Origin: Planctomycetota bacterium
Lineage (GTDB): Bacteria > Planctomycetota > Planctomycetia > Gemmatales > HRBIN36
NCBI GenBank assembly: GCA_014584395.1
Contig: JACTMY010000010.1
Span: 62,001-126,000, forward strand
Direction of reading: 5' to 3'
Length of the DNA stretch: 64,000 nt
Every line of letters begins with the position of its first letter. Within the stretch, counting starts at the first letter, position 1. The position numbers and the translations under genes are program-made. Shown here in pieces: positions 8,185 through 18,049 of the stretch. The notes under the pieces are model-generated. The model saw only the letters and a program-made list of their open reading frames with translations. It had not been told where the DNA came from and made no database searches.

Positions 8185-10086
8185 CTATTCCTGCCAATAC
8201 AGGGTCAACCGGGTCATGGGGCCGACCATCCGCAACCGGATCAATGGGAGGTTATCACCTGAGAGCCAACATCGTTCGACGCGGACGCGAGCATTGGTCG
8301 ATCGCGGATCAGCCAAATAATGGAAGCTGAGGATGATCTCGCTGTCTTCAGGTTCCAGATCGGCTAGCGTCAATTTTTGCGCGTCCGCCACGATCACCCG
8401 TCCGCTCCCTTTGAGGAAATAGCTGGGCTGACGATCCAATAACAACAAAGTTCGCCCTGGCGGGAGAGGCTTTTCCGCTCGAATCCGCGCCATGGAGCGA
8501 ATGATGCTCAGCGTGATGGGGGATCGGACGACGATCGCGCCAATATTGTAGCGCGTGATCCATTGTTCCCATTCGGGCAAAGTCCAATCGGACAAGGGCT
8601 TTCCCGCAAGCTGGCCTTCCGCCAGTTTAAGCTGCAAATGTTCAACGACGACGCGCGGATACAACCCTCCCATCCAATAGCGGTCCTTCGTCAAACCCAA
8701 CAAGGGCGTCCATGGCTCAAGGGTTTCATCTTCCTCCCAAAGGATGCGTGATGTGCCGTCCGTGTGCGAACGTATCGTCTCCAGCCATGACGACGCCTCT
8801 TTGGGCCATCCCAAGGGAAGCGCAGGGATGTCGACGGTCCATCGACTCCCTTGAGCCCACATCGACCAGGCATAGACACCCGCCCCCACTGCGAAAAAGG
8901 TCGAGAGCATGATCCCGGCGACGGGGAATCGCCGACCCCACCGCCAGGCCAGCCCCGGAACTCCGCGCAACATCCAAGCGCAGGGCAACACGCTGAGAAA
9001 CAGCGCGGCAAAGAACCAGCGCGCCGGTTCCAGCCGTTCGAGCGTCGGCCACAGCGGTCCCAACCATGAAAGGACCAGGAGAATCAACCATAACGCCAAC
9101 AGCGACCGCGTCGACCCGGACGGCAATCGGCGGCGCATCATGGCCATGCCAACATTGCCCCCCGCCAGCAACAGCAGCAGCAACCCCAAATTCAACCATC
9201 CCAGCGAGAGGATGCGGATGGGCCAATCCATCAAGACGATGGCCGCGGGCTGCCCCATCTCCAGCGGCTTGTCGCTCAGCATCCAAGCCGATCGGACCGC
9301 ATCCCTGAACCAAGGATAATTCAATAACACGGAAAGAAACAGACCTGCCCCCAGGGCGCAGTGCCAACCCCAGGTTCGACGCCAACCGATGCGCAAGTAG
9401 AAAATCAATAGCGTGGGCAGGAGCAGCACAAGGACGAGCGGTTGAAGGTGAAACAGGGCCGCTTGTATGAGCACCCAAAACAACCAAGTCAGCCAACAGG
9501 GCTGGGTAAACAGTCGGGTTAAGGCGGCATTCCAAACGACCATCCCTCCCGCCGCGCCGAGGGTGGCCACGTCGCCTTGCCACAGCTGTTCTTGACCGAA
9601 GTCACTCCAAAACAGGATCAGCGTCAGTGCGAAGGACCAGAGTCTTAGCGACCAACCTTGACCCAATAACAGCGCCGCCAAGAAGCTCGCACCAGGCAAC
9701 AACCACCACAATAGTAGGACGGTGATTTTATAAGCCTGCGGCGCTCGCTCCCTGCCCGCCAACGCCATCACCCATTCCATGGGCTTGCTCTCTTGATCCA
9801 GCCAGGGGTTCTTCGTGTAGCCTGCTTGAAATGCAGGGTCATGGACGAGCGTGCTTTTTTGCATGAACAAGGTGCTCGCGCCGACGATGCCGTGATACAA
9901 ATTCAAAGGATGGCGACCGGCCACGATCGGCTCGTCAGATGTCAGGTTCGACCATGGGGCCGAGCCAAAGAGGTGCAAACAAAGGAGGCCATGCCCTCCC
10001 CATAGGAGGCCAAGCCACCCGCAAGCCAGTATGGAAAACCACCGCGACGTGGTTCGCTGGCCGATGTATTCTTGCCGAGAACTCAT
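8185..10086 (-). CDS. Polytopic membrane protein, possible GT-C type glycosyltransferase
   Basis: A 633-residue protein with about 11-12 hydrophobic segments in residues 15-415, then a soluble C-terminal part of about 200 residues. The first predicted outer loop has TSDEPIVAGRHPLNLYHG, acidic and aromatic as in GT-C transferases, and the soluble part has RYNIGAIVVRSP, of the kind found in many GT39-like or DUF-type membrane proteins. I cannot identify a definite family, so the transferase role is inference. The start ATG at 10086 leads into a first membrane helix at residue 15. The gene stands alone, divergent from the lptF/lptG pair. Confidence 0.7.
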   Translation of the reverse strand: MSSRQEYIGQRTTSRWFSILACGWLGLLWGGHGLLCLHLFGSAPWSNLTSDEPIVAGRHPLNLYHGIVGASTLFMQKSTLVHDPAFQAGYTKNPWLDQESKPMEWVMALAGRERAPQAYKITVLLLWWLLPGASFLAALLLGQGWSLRLWSFALTLILFWSDFGQEQLWQGDVATLGAAGGMVVWNAALTRLFTQPCWLTWLFWVLIQAALFHLQPLVLVLLLPTLLIFYLRIGWRRTWGWHCALGAGLFLSVLLNYPWFRDAVRSAWMLSDKPLEMGQPAAIVLMDWPIRILSLGWLNLGLLLLLLAGGNVGMAMMRRRLPSGSTRSLLALWLILLVLSWLGPLWPTLERLEPARWFFAALFLSVLPCAWMLRGVPGLAWRWGRRFPVAGIMLSTFFAVGAGVYAWSMWAQGSRWTVDIPALPLGWPKEASSWLETIRSHTDGTSRILWEEDETLEPWTPLLGLTKDRYWMGGLYPRVVVEHLQLKLAEGQLAGKPLSDWTLPEWEQWITRYNIGAIVVRSPITLSIIRSMARIRAEKPLPPGRTLLLLDRQPSYFLKGSGRVIVADAQKLTLADLEPEDSEIILSFHYLADPRSTNARVRVERCWLSGDNLPLIRLRMVGPMTRLTLYWQE

Positions 10087-10280
10087 GGGGCAGGATGGTA
10101 GTCAGGGGCATGAATGGGATCAAGATCAGTAACGTCTCCATCAAGTCTAAACAGCATGTTGATTCTGACAATCTCACCCTCCGTGAACCAAGTCTCCCAC
10201 CCAAAGACGCCAATTTGCCTTGCTTTCCGCGCTCGCTTGAATCATCTGGTCGCTGCCAATGCATCGCCTCGCGGGCTGCC

Positions 10281-10308
10281 TTGACCCCAAGCCGAGAGCC
10301 GGTATAAA
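10281..10308 (+). promoter_or_regulatory. Sigma-70 type promoter for the LptF/LptG operon
   Basis: TTGACC (10281-10286) and TATAAA (10303-10308) are separated by 16 bases, close to the -35/-10 consensus. The predicted transcription start is near 10315, leaving a leader of about 45 bases before the GTG at 10359. Confidence 0.6.
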
Positions 10309-10358
10309 CTCACGCCAGGTGCAGGGAAGCGTGACCTTCTACAAGGAAGTAGGGACGG

Positions 10359-11546
10359 GTGTTCGGTTTACTTCAACGTTCCATCTTTTGGGATCTGCTC
10401 AAAGTCTTCTCACTCTCCTTGATTGCCTTGACGAGCATTTTTGTGCTCGCAGGGGTGGTCCAGGAAGCGTCGCGTCAGGGCCTTGGTCCCGAGAACATCG
10501 TTGAGCTGATTCCCCTGCTCCTGCCAGGCACACTGCCGTTTACGGTGCCGGCGACAATGCTGTTCGCCGTCTCGGTCGTGTACGGGCGCATGGCCCATGA
10601 CAACGAAATCACAGCCATCAAGGCGGCGGGCGTGCCCATCCGCATCGTGATCATGCCTGCCTTCGCCCTGGGCACGCTGCTCAGCGTGATCGTCTTCAGC
10701 CTCTATTGGGAGTTCATACCCCACGCGCACAATCGCCTGCGCGAATCGGTGTTCACGGAATTCGAAACCTTGATTTACGCCAGGCTGCGGCACCAGCATT
10801 GCTTCCAGGAACCCAAAGTGAATTACACCATGTTCGTCCAGGACGTTCAGGGGCGCACATTGATTCAAGCCATCTTCAAGAAGCTGGACGACATGGGCAA
10901 GGTCGAAGCGGTGGCTCACGCGGCCGAGGCGGAGCTGTATTTCGACATGAAAAATCAGGAAATCACAGTTGAGATGTACAACGTGCAAGTGAGTTATCAC
11001 AAGACCAATCAAAACTACACCTCGCTGCGCGAGCGCTGGCAACTGCCCATGCCGAAGCCGAATGAAAACCGCAACGTCCGCGCCCGCGAACGCTCCATCC
11101 CCGAAATCCAAAGCCGCATCGTGGAAGTCGAGCAATCCCTAACGGAAAAACGCGCTCAACTCGAGGAAATGAAACGCAACCCACCCGCGCCCACGGCCTC
11201 GGAGCCGATCCCAGCCTTGATCGCCTTGCAATTCAGCGTCGATGCCCTGGTCAAGGAATTAGGTGAACTGCGGGTCGAAAAAGCGATGCGGCCTGCTTTA
11301 TGCCTGGGTTGTTTGATCTTCACGCTGATCGGCTGTCCGGTGGCGATCTGGTTCCAGCGGCGCGACTACTTGAGCAACTTCGTCACCTGCTTTCTCCCGA
11401 TCGTGGTCATCAACTATCCGCTCTTGATGTTCGCCATCCACTTGGGCAAAAGCGGCCGCTTGGACCCCGACTATGGCATGTGGATCGGCAACGCGATCCT
11501 GGGGCTGATGGGGTTGTTCTTCCTCTGGCGCATCTCCAGGCGCTAG
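10359..11546 (+). CDS. LptF/LptG family permease (YjgP/YjgQ), first copy
   Basis: A 395-residue inner-membrane protein with the family layout: membrane segments at about 13-35, 52-75 and 98-120, a central periplasmic domain, and three segments at the C-terminus. The GRMAHDNEITAIKAAGVP stretch is the characteristic YjgP/YjgQ motif (usual form R...E..A..A.G). With LptB it would extract LPS-like lipids and pass them to a periplasmic bridge. The periplasmic domain carries a predicted coiled coil (RIVEVEQSLTEKRAQLEEMK). GTG start, with AAGGAAG 10 bases upstream. It is followed by a second family member, so the two probably form the permease heterodimer; which is F and which is G cannot be told. 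Confidence 0.88.
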   Translation: MFGLLQRSIFWDLLKVFSLSLIALTSIFVLAGVVQEASRQGLGPENIVELIPLLLPGTLPFTVPATMLFAVSVVYGRMAHDNEITAIKAAGVPIRIVIMPAFALGTLLSVIVFSLYWEFIPHAHNRLRESVFTEFETLIYARLRHQHCFQEPKVNYTMFVQDVQGRTLIQAIFKKLDDMGKVEAVAHAAEAELYFDMKNQEITVEMYNVQVSYHKTNQNYTSLRERWQLPMPKPNENRNVRARERSIPEIQSRIVEVEQSLTEKRAQLEEMKRNPPAPTASEPIPALIALQFSVDALVKELGELRVEKAMRPALCLGCLIFTLIGCPVAIWFQRRDYLSNFVTCFLPIVVINYPLLMFAIHLGKSGRLDPDYGMWIGNAILGLMGLFFLWRISRR

Positions 11547-11615
11547 GGTCTTCCGCAGAATCAGCAGCAAAGAGCAAGCGTTGTCACTATCGGCAACTGG
11601 ATATGGAATTGGCCC

Positions 11616-12827
11616 ATGACCTTGATCGACCGCTATATCCTGAAGCAGTTCCTGCTGGCCTACCTGGGCAGCCTATTCAGTTTACTGTTTCTCTATGTGG
11701 TCCTGGACGTTTTCACCAAGCTCGATGAGTTCAACGTCAACCCCGCTCTGAAGCGTTCCTTGGAGGAGCCGACGGAAGCCGAGCTGGCCGCTCCGAAAGG
11801 CGCGAATGTCTCGCCCGTTGACCGCCTCCATCAAGTCGCGCATAAACGGAACGCCAAGCGTGCGACCCTGATGCAATTCTTCATCAACATGGGCAATTAC
11901 TACATGTATCGCTTGCCCGTGTTTTTCGACATGATGAACGGCCTCATCCTGCTCTTGGCCGCCACGTTCACCTTGGGATGGTTTGAAAGACAAAACGAGT
12001 TGCTCCCCTTGCTCGCGGCGGGGGTGCGCATGAAGCGCATCTGCTTGCCCATCTGGTTGGCCACGCTGGGGTTCATCGGCCTGGGACTATTGAATCGAGA
12101 ATGGGTCATTCCCGAATGCGCTCCCTATCTCCTGCGCGACGCCGAGGATCCCCTGGGCAAGCGGCCGCTGCTCGTCCGCGGCAGCTACGATGCGAATTTG
12201 GTCCATATCGAGGGGCGCGTCGCTTTTCCCCAGCAAAAAATGATCCAATTCGCCCGCATCACGCTCCCCCCCATTGGCAATAGCTTCATGGAGCATCTCA
12301 GTTGCAACGAAATTTTTTACCGCCCCCCCACTGACAAGGAGCCAGGCGGATGGTGGCTGAATGGCTGCGTGCCTGAACGAATCGACGGCCAATATCCTTA
12401 TCTGCATTGGCTCGAACCCGGCCGCTACTTTCTCTTCACCGAGTTGAGCTATGATCGCCTGACGCGCCGGCCCAATTGGCATCTGTATCAGTCGACGTGG
12501 ACGCTGCTGTGGGTGCTCGAGGAAGAAGATCAAAGTCCGCACCGCCCCGAGATGATCGCCTTGGTTCACGTGCGGATGACGAAACCCATCTTGCAATTCT
12601 TGCTGGTGATGCTGTCCATTCCCCTCATCGTGGGTTGTCCCGAGCGCAACATGGTGGTCAAAATGGGCACCATTCTGGGCCTATTCGCTCTGTTCCATGG
12701 CCTGGACATCGTGACCGCTAACCTGGCCCAGCGCGAATACTTGGATGCGGCCCTGGCGGCCTGGTTGCCCGTCCTCTGCTTCGGCCCCATGGCCTTGGTC
12801 CAATTCATTGATCCAATGCGGAATTGA
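11616..12827 (+). CDS. LptF/LptG family permease (YjgP/YjgQ), second copy
   Basis: A 403-residue partner of the preceding permease. It begins MTLIDRYILKQFLLAY, a typical family start, with a first membrane helix at 14-33. The motif FERQNELLPLLAAGVRMKRI corresponds to the conserved E..A..A.G region, and three helices close the protein, including LIVGCPERNM. A charged insert of about 50 residues (around 48-90) lies after the first helix. The gap to the first gene is 69 bases, and one promoter upstream of the first gene could serve both. Presence of the pair implies an outer membrane with an exported lipid. Confidence 0.88.
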   Translation: MTLIDRYILKQFLLAYLGSLFSLLFLYVVLDVFTKLDEFNVNPALKRSLEEPTEAELAAPKGANVSPVDRLHQVAHKRNAKRATLMQFFINMGNYYMYRLPVFFDMMNGLILLLAATFTLGWFERQNELLPLLAAGVRMKRICLPIWLATLGFIGLGLLNREWVIPECAPYLLRDAEDPLGKRPLLVRGSYDANLVHIEGRVAFPQQKMIQFARITLPPIGNSFMEHLSCNEIFYRPPTDKEPGGWWLNGCVPERIDGQYPYLHWLEPGRYFLFTELSYDRLTRRPNWHLYQSTWTLLWVLEEEDQSPHRPEMIALVHVRMTKPILQFLLVMLSIPLIVGCPERNMVVKMGTILGLFALFHGLDIVTANLAQREYLDAALAAWLPVLCFGPMALVQFIDPMRN

Positions 12828-12858
12828 AGCTGGCGGATCGCCACCCGGAATGGTCCAC

Positions 12859-12892
12859 GAAAAAGGAGCCGCCGAGCGAGCGACTCCTTTTC
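12859..12892. terminator. Bidirectional terminator between permease and minus-strand genes
   Basis: AAAAGGAG (12861-12868) pairs with CTCCTTTT (12884-12891). The stem has T-rich tails on both strands and lies between converging genes. Confidence 0.7.
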
Positions 12893-12918
12893 TTGATGCT
12901 GTATTCAGGCCAGGCAGA

Positions 12919-13608
12919 TTAGGGAAAGATCGCAGCCCCGCCCACGATCGTGCCCACTTGCGCCGCCGTCGCCGTCCAACTGAAGGGCGGAATGTACAAA
13001 TAATACGGCACCGGCTGCCCCGGCCAGAAATAGCCGGAGTTGGTCTCGCATTGCCAAGGCGGGTTGACCGTGGCGTGATAGGGCAATAAGGCGACGTCTT
13101 TGTAGAAATAGAGGGTGGAGATAAACGGCTGCAACACGCCCAATTCCCAGCCATAACGCTCGCTGTTCTTTTCCTCGAAATAGAGCGGCTGATAAGCGAC
13201 GTAGTAAGCCTCTTGGCGGCACACTTGCGGCGGCTGGTCGCGCATCAAGGCGCGCTTCACGGGTTCCTTGATCTCCGCGGTCTTCGGAAATTCGGCGCGC
13301 TCATCCCGTTGGCGAAACTCCTGACGAATGCGTTCGATCAAGGAAGCGTCGCTTTCCACGCGAAAGACCCGGTCCATGCTGGGGATATCCAACTGCACCT
13401 GGAAACCCCGCGTCGAGGGGTCCATCCCCGGCGGAAAGCTTTGGCCCGGTTGAAAACGAATCGGCGCCAAGGGATCGTTGGGATTGATGCCCACGGGTGG
13501 CGGCGAAGGCTTGTTGGGAACGTTCTGATTCGGGGCTTGTGCCGAAGCCGCGCCCATGGCTCCCCATGAGCAGCCCATGGCCAGCAGCCAGGCACGCCAA
13601 TCAGTCAT
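12919..13608 (-). CDS. Secreted hypothetical protein
   Basis: A 229-residue exported protein of unknown function. The ATG at 13608 gives a good signal peptide (residues 4-23, ending ASA) and overlaps the last 8 bases of guaB, which implies translational coupling; a longer start inside guaB is unlikely. After a Pro/Asn-rich stretch the protein is rich in aromatic residues ([29 protein letters not shown]), and ends in a short Gly/Ala hydrophobic tail. It resembles secreted planctomycete proteins seen with no known role. Its link with guaB may be positional only. Confidence 0.7.
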   Translation of the reverse strand: MTDWRAWLLAMGCSWGAMGAASAQAPNQNVPNKPSPPPVGINPNDPLAPIRFQPGQSFPPGMDPSTRGFQVQLDIPSMDRVFRVESDASLIERIRQEFRQRDERAEFPKTAEIKEPVKRALMRDQPPQVCRQEAYYVAYQPLYFEEKNSERYGWELGVLQPFISTLYFYKDVALLPYHATVNPPWQCETNSGYFWPGQPVPYYLYIPPFSWTATAAQVGTIVGGAAIFP

Positions 13609-15097
13609 GGTCCAGGCTGCGCGGCTCTCGGCTCGAGCTGTAGTTGGGCGATTCCTGCGTAATGAAAATGTCATGCGGATGGCTCTCCTGCACGCTGGAC
13701 GCGCTCACCATGATGAAGCGCGTCTTGGTGCGTAATTCCTCGATACTCCGAGCACCACAATATCCCATCCCCGCACGCAGCCCGCCGACAAGTTGATACA
13801 CATAAGGGGACAACGGACCCTTAAACGGCACTCTGCCTTCCACTCCTTCAGGAACCAGCTTGCCCGTCCCGACTTTCTTTTCGCCCTTGGGCGCCGCTTG
13901 GTTGTAGCGGTCGCTGCTGCCCGACATCATGGCGCCCATCGATCCCATGCCGCGATAAGCCTTGAATGTTCGGCCTTTGTAGAGGATCATGTCGCCCGGA
14001 CTTTCCGTGACGCCCGCGAACAGCCCGCCGATCATGACCGAATGAGCCCCCGCCGCCAGTGCCTTGGTGATGTCGCCGGAATAACGCACTCCGCCATCGG
14101 CGATAATCGGGATATTCATGCCCGCCAAGGCTTTCGCCACGTTGTCAATGGCCGTCAGTTGCGGCACGCCGACGCCGGAAATCACCCGCGTCGTGCAAAT
14201 CGAACCGGGGCCGATGCCCACCTTCACGGCGTCCGCCCCCGCCTTGGCCAGGGCCAAGGCCCCTTCCGCCGTCGCCACGTTGCCGGCGATGACGTCGATG
14301 TCGAAACGTTTGCGGATTTCCGCGACCGTGGCCACGACGTTGGCCGAATGCCCATGGGCGGAATCCACGACCAAGACATCCACTTCCGCCCGAATCAACG
14401 ATTCGGCCCGCTCATAGTCATGCACCCCAACCGCCGCCCCCACACGCAGTCTGCCCCGTTTATCCTTGCACGCATTGGGGAAGTTCGCCATCTTGTCAAT
14501 GTCTTTGATCGTAATAAGGCCTTTCAGTTGATATTTTTCGTCCACTAAAAGCAATTTCTCGACTTTATTTTTCGTTAAAATCCGTCCTGCTTCCTCCAAG
14601 GTGGTATTTTCCGCCGCGGTCACCAGGTTGTCCTTGGTCATCACCTCGGCGATTCGCTGGTCGTGGTCAGTGAGAAACCGCAGGTCGCGCCGCGTCAGAA
14701 TGCCGACGAGCCGGTGCTCGCGAACGATGGGCACGCCGCTGATCTGATGCTGCTCCATGATCATCCGCGCCATGCCCACCGAGGCCTCGGGAGGCAAGGT
14801 CACAGGATCGGTGATGATGCCGTTCTCCGAGCGTTTCACCTTATCCACCTCGCCGGTTTGCTCATCGATGGACAGGTTCTTGTGAATGATCCCGATGCCG
14901 CCTTCTTGGGCCAGGCCAATGGCCAGTTCGCTTTCCGTCACCGTGTCCATGGGGGAGGACAAGATAGGGATGTGCAGGTGAATGTTGCGGGTGACCTGCG
15001 TACGCACGTCCACATCCCTGGGTAAGACTTCCGCATAGCCCGGCTCAAGCAGGACGTCATCGAAGGTGATACCCTGGTAGGCTATGCGCTGCTGCAT
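13601..15097 (-). CDS. guaB: Inosine-5'-monophosphate dehydrogenase
   Basis: A 498-residue cytoplasmic enzyme that oxidises IMP to XMP with NAD, the committed step to GTP. The TIM-barrel begins [17 protein letters not shown], is interrupted by two CBS domains at about 95-205, and resumes with [18 protein letters not shown] and the catalytic loop [15 protein letters not shown] with C301. The flap region ends [10 protein letters not shown] and the C-terminal part has EGRVPFKG. Length and motifs are fully standard. The ATG at 15097 is preceded by GAGGGC. The gene overlaps the secreted protein gene downstream by 8 bases. Confidence 0.98.
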   Translation of the reverse strand: MQQRIAYQGITFDDVLLEPGYAEVLPRDVDVRTQVTRNIHLHIPILSSPMDTVTESELAIGLAQEGGIGIIHKNLSIDEQTGEVDKVKRSENGIITDPVTLPPEASVGMARMIMEQHQISGVPIVREHRLVGILTRRDLRFLTDHDQRIAEVMTKDNLVTAAENTTLEEAGRILTKNKVEKLLLVDEKYQLKGLITIKDIDKMANFPNACKDKRGRLRVGAAVGVHDYERAESLIRAEVDVLVVDSAHGHSANVVATVAEIRKRFDIDVIAGNVATAEGALALAKAGADAVKVGIGPGSICTTRVISGVGVPQLTAIDNVAKALAGMNIPIIADGGVRYSGDITKALAAGAHSVMIGGLFAGVTESPGDMILYKGRTFKAYRGMGSMGAMMSGSSDRYNQAAPKGEKKVGTGKLVPEGVEGRVPFKGPLSPYVYQLVGGLRAGMGYCGARSIEELRTKTRFIMVSASSVQESHPHDIFITQESPNYSSSREPRSLDHD

Positions 15098-15365
15098 GGT
15101 CGATGCCCTCGTGGTGGATGGGAGGTGATTTACAAGTCATTGTAGAAGTGTTGGCCAACGCTGGCTGAAGATTGATGCTCGCGGGTAGATTTTCCTCCAG
15201 CGACTTAGGTCAATGTGACCCAACCAATGAACGCGTTTGAGTCTTCATTGCCCGAAGAGGTCGAATGTGATAGCTTCGAGTGAGCCCGCGGGACCACTGG
15301 TCGATGACGTCTGGATGTGCGGTGCAAATCGCGATCAACGTTTTTTGCTTTGGAAATGAGCAACC

Positions 15366-17003
15366 GTGAAAAAACGCAAATGGCGGCTACTCCTCCTGCC
15401 TTTGCTTTTACTCGCCGGCGGCGGTTCCATTTACCATTTCTTCATCGCTGAGCCTGGCAAACCGATTTTCACGATCAGCCGAGAAACCACCTATTGCCTC
15501 GGCCCCGTCGACCAAGAGGGCTACATCGACTATGTCGAAGCCTTGGATGCCCTGAGTCGCGAGGGGATCACTCCGGAAAATAATGCGTTGGCCATCCTGA
15601 TGCAAGCCTTCGGTCCCGCTCCCGAATCTGCACTTTTGAGTGATGATTTTTTCCAGCGGCTCGGCATTGCACGCCCGCCTGTCGAAGGGGAATATGTTGT
15701 CACTTTTGTTTCCTTATTCAAGCAAAGTCATCCTCGTCTTTTCCTAAGCGCTCAACATCGCGTTCTTCTCGATCAAGTCATGACTCATCCTTGGACCGAG
15801 CAGGCTGCTGCTCCTGTGGCCGCCGAGTGGATCAAGGTGAATGCCAAACCTCTGGCATGGGCACATCAAGCCGCCTTGCGTGATCGATACTATCAGCCAA
15901 TGGTTAAATCGCGTGGCACAGGGACGAGCGGCATGTCCTCATGCTTGCTCCCCACGCTGCAACCAACGAGGGAGATTTGCTGTTTACTACTCGCCCGCGC
16001 CATGCAGCATCTTGGTGAAGGGCGCATCGCCGAAGCGCGACACGATTTACTCGCCGTCTTTCGATTAAGCCGCTTAGTCACCCAAGACCCTTGTCTGATC
16101 AGTTCACTCATGGCTTTTAACATTCACAGCCATGCCGTCGAAGCGGCGACGGCTTGGCTAAGCGATCCCCGAGTCACGGCAAAGGAGATCGCACACTTTC
16201 GAGATGAGTTAAACCCATTGCCGCCGTTCGCCAAGCTCCACGAGAAAATTGATTTAACTGAGCGCTTGATGATGTTGGACAATACGCTGATCACGGCCCG
16301 TGATGGGCTCGGCCAACTGGAATTTTTATCGAGAGGCAGTGTCGATGCGTCGCAAAAGAATCGAAAATTGTATGACCTTTATTTAGGCGGACTGAAATGG
16401 GACCCCGCTCTCAAGGATATCAACCAATGGTTTGACCGCATTGTGGAAGCCATGCGCGAGGAGAAGCGCGAAGATCGCAACAAAAAATTGGCGCAACTCG
16501 ATGTAGAGATCAAGCAACTCCGCGTCTCTCTGGGCCAGGATGGGGCTTCTGCGTTTTTTTATAATGTCATGAGCGGAGAAAACCGCGTTCGAACCATGGG
16601 CAACCTCATCCGTTGTCAATTGAATCCCAACTTTATTTTGCTGCAAACTGCAGAGGATCGGAACGTGCAACTCGAAAGCCTGCTGCACGTGGCTATGGCC
16701 TTGGCTTTGTTTCAAAGGGAAACGGGCCGCTACCCCAAGGAGCTTGAAGAACTGACGCCGAAGTACCTCACCACATTGCCCAACGATCACTTTAGCGGCA
16801 AAAGCTTGTTCTATCGCCACGTGGAGGAGGGATGTCTCGTTTATAGCATTGGCCCCAACGGCGTGGATGATGGCGGTATCACCAAGCAAGAGGACGTTAA
16901 GGCCGATGACCTCTCCATTCGCTTGCCGCGTCCCATCAAGAAAAGCAAACTCGACCCGAATCTGCTTCTCCCACGCCAGCCAGATAATCCAGTCAGCCCT
17001 TAA
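15366..17003 (+). CDS. Membrane-anchored or secreted planctomycete hypothetical protein
   Basis: A 545-residue protein with a basic N-terminus and one hydrophobic segment (residues 7-24), probably an uncleaved anchor or signal. The mature part is mostly helical (two long charged stretches, around 355-395), with no catalytic motif I can name. The last 100 residues contain FQRETGRYPKELEELTPKYL and YSIGPNGVDDGG, patterns also found in pseudopilin-like C-termini of planctomycetes, where a small beta domain follows a long helix. GTG start, with GGAAATGAG upstream. The next gene starts 15 bases after the stop, so they are probably co-transcribed. Confidence 0.7.
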   Translation: MKKRKWRLLLLPLLLLAGGGSIYHFFIAEPGKPIFTISRETTYCLGPVDQEGYIDYVEALDALSREGITPENNALAILMQAFGPAPESALLSDDFFQRLGIARPPVEGEYVVTFVSLFKQSHPRLFLSAQHRVLLDQVMTHPWTEQAAAPVAAEWIKVNAKPLAWAHQAALRDRYYQPMVKSRGTGTSGMSSCLLPTLQPTREICCLLLARAMQHLGEGRIAEARHDLLAVFRLSRLVTQDPCLISSLMAFNIHSHAVEAATAWLSDPRVTAKEIAHFRDELNPLPPFAKLHEKIDLTERLMMLDNTLITARDGLGQLEFLSRGSVDASQKNRKLYDLYLGGLKWDPALKDINQWFDRIVEAMREEKREDRNKKLAQLDVEIKQLRVSLGQDGASAFFYNVMSGENRVRTMGNLIRCQLNPNFILLQTAEDRNVQLESLLHVAMALALFQRETGRYPKELEELTPKYLTTLPNDHFSGKSLFYRHVEEGCLVYSIGPNGVDDGGITKQEDVKADDLSIRLPRPIKKSKLDPNLLLPRQPDNPVSP

Positions 17004-17018
17004 TCGGAGCCTCCTGCC

Positions 17019-17843
17019 ATGCTTGATCGATGGTCCATGGTATTCGCGTGTCTGTTGACGGGCCTGTGCTGCATCTTGGCTCCTGCTCAGGAACCAACCC
17101 TTGATCTGAAATCAAGCTTGGTGGCCGTGCAGGAGGGCGAGCTGCCGATCATTCTCTCCGCCCCTCATGGCGGCAAGGAACCGATCCCGAACGTACCTGA
17201 ACGCCGCGGGGAAGGCCTAACCAAGGGGCCATCAGGCTTTTTCACGGGTCGCGACGTCGGCACGGAGGAATTGACCCAAGAGCTAGCCCAGGCCATTGCC
17301 AAACGCATGGGCAAGAAACCCTACTTGGTCGTCGCCCGGTTTCATCGGAAATACATCGATGCCAATCGCCCCATCGACGTGGCCTTGGAGAGCGCATCCG
17401 CCAGGCCAATCTATGAGCATTATCATGGCACGCTGGCGAAATATTGCCTGGAGGTTCAGAAACGCTTTGGCCGCGGGCTGTTGCTCGACCTTCATGGACA
17501 AGGAACTGCCCGCGACACCATTTTTCGCGGCACGAACAATGGCAAGACCGTGCAATTGCTGCGCGACCGCTTTGGCGAACCAGCCCACGTCGGTCCTAAT
17601 AGCTTTTTCGGATTGCTCAAGGCCCAAGGGTGGAAAATCGCCCCCGATGGCAATGGCAGGGAAACGTCCGGCTTCACCGGCGGGCACATCGTCCAGACCT
17701 ATGGCAGCCACACGGGCTACGGCATCGATGCCATTCAATTGGAAATGGGAGCGGATTTCAGATCGGCAGATCAGCGATCTGAAGTGGCCCGCAAATTAGC
17801 CGAGGTGGTCCAACAGTTTGCCCAACAATATTTGTCCCAGTAA
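17019..17843 (+). CDS. Secreted N-formylglutamate amidohydrolase-like protein
   Basis: A 274-residue protein with a signal peptide (residues 1-23, ending APA). The mature part matches the N-formylglutamate amidohydrolase fold, a zinc hydrolase: ILSAPHGG near the N-terminus (metal histidine), RDVGTEELTQELA, ARFHRKYIDANRP, LLLDLHGQG (second metal site) and QLEMGADFR near the end. Cytoplasmic members release formate in histidine breakdown; an exported one probably acts on other N-acyl amides or peptides. It is 15 bases downstream of the preceding secreted protein gene. The family call is firm, the substrate is not. Confidence 0.8.
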   Translation: MLDRWSMVFACLLTGLCCILAPAQEPTLDLKSSLVAVQEGELPIILSAPHGGKEPIPNVPERRGEGLTKGPSGFFTGRDVGTEELTQELAQAIAKRMGKKPYLVVARFHRKYIDANRPIDVALESASARPIYEHYHGTLAKYCLEVQKRFGRGLLLDLHGQGTARDTIFRGTNNGKTVQLLRDRFGEPAHVGPNSFFGLLKAQGWKIAPDGNGRETSGFTGGHIVQTYGSHTGYGIDAIQLEMGADFRSADQRSEVARKLAEVVQQFAQQYLSQ

Positions 17844-18049
17844 GGGTCTATCAACCTGTCGAATCGACTCTCCCCGTGGCTTGATCTTGTCTAAGTTATC
17901 GCTTTTGAAAAGCAAGGTAATTGTGAAGAGACGAATGCTGTTTACCTTTAACGAATCCATCAAATCTTAATAATTCATGTCGCAAACAAAATCGATAGTT
18001 AGGTTTGTAACGAGACAAACGACTTACATATTTAATAGGGGGCTGGGTC

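Noticed and set aside
17901..17913. GCTTTTGAAAAGC inverted repeat upstream of the porin
   Set aside because: Short, AT-rich and without supporting context; likely chance.
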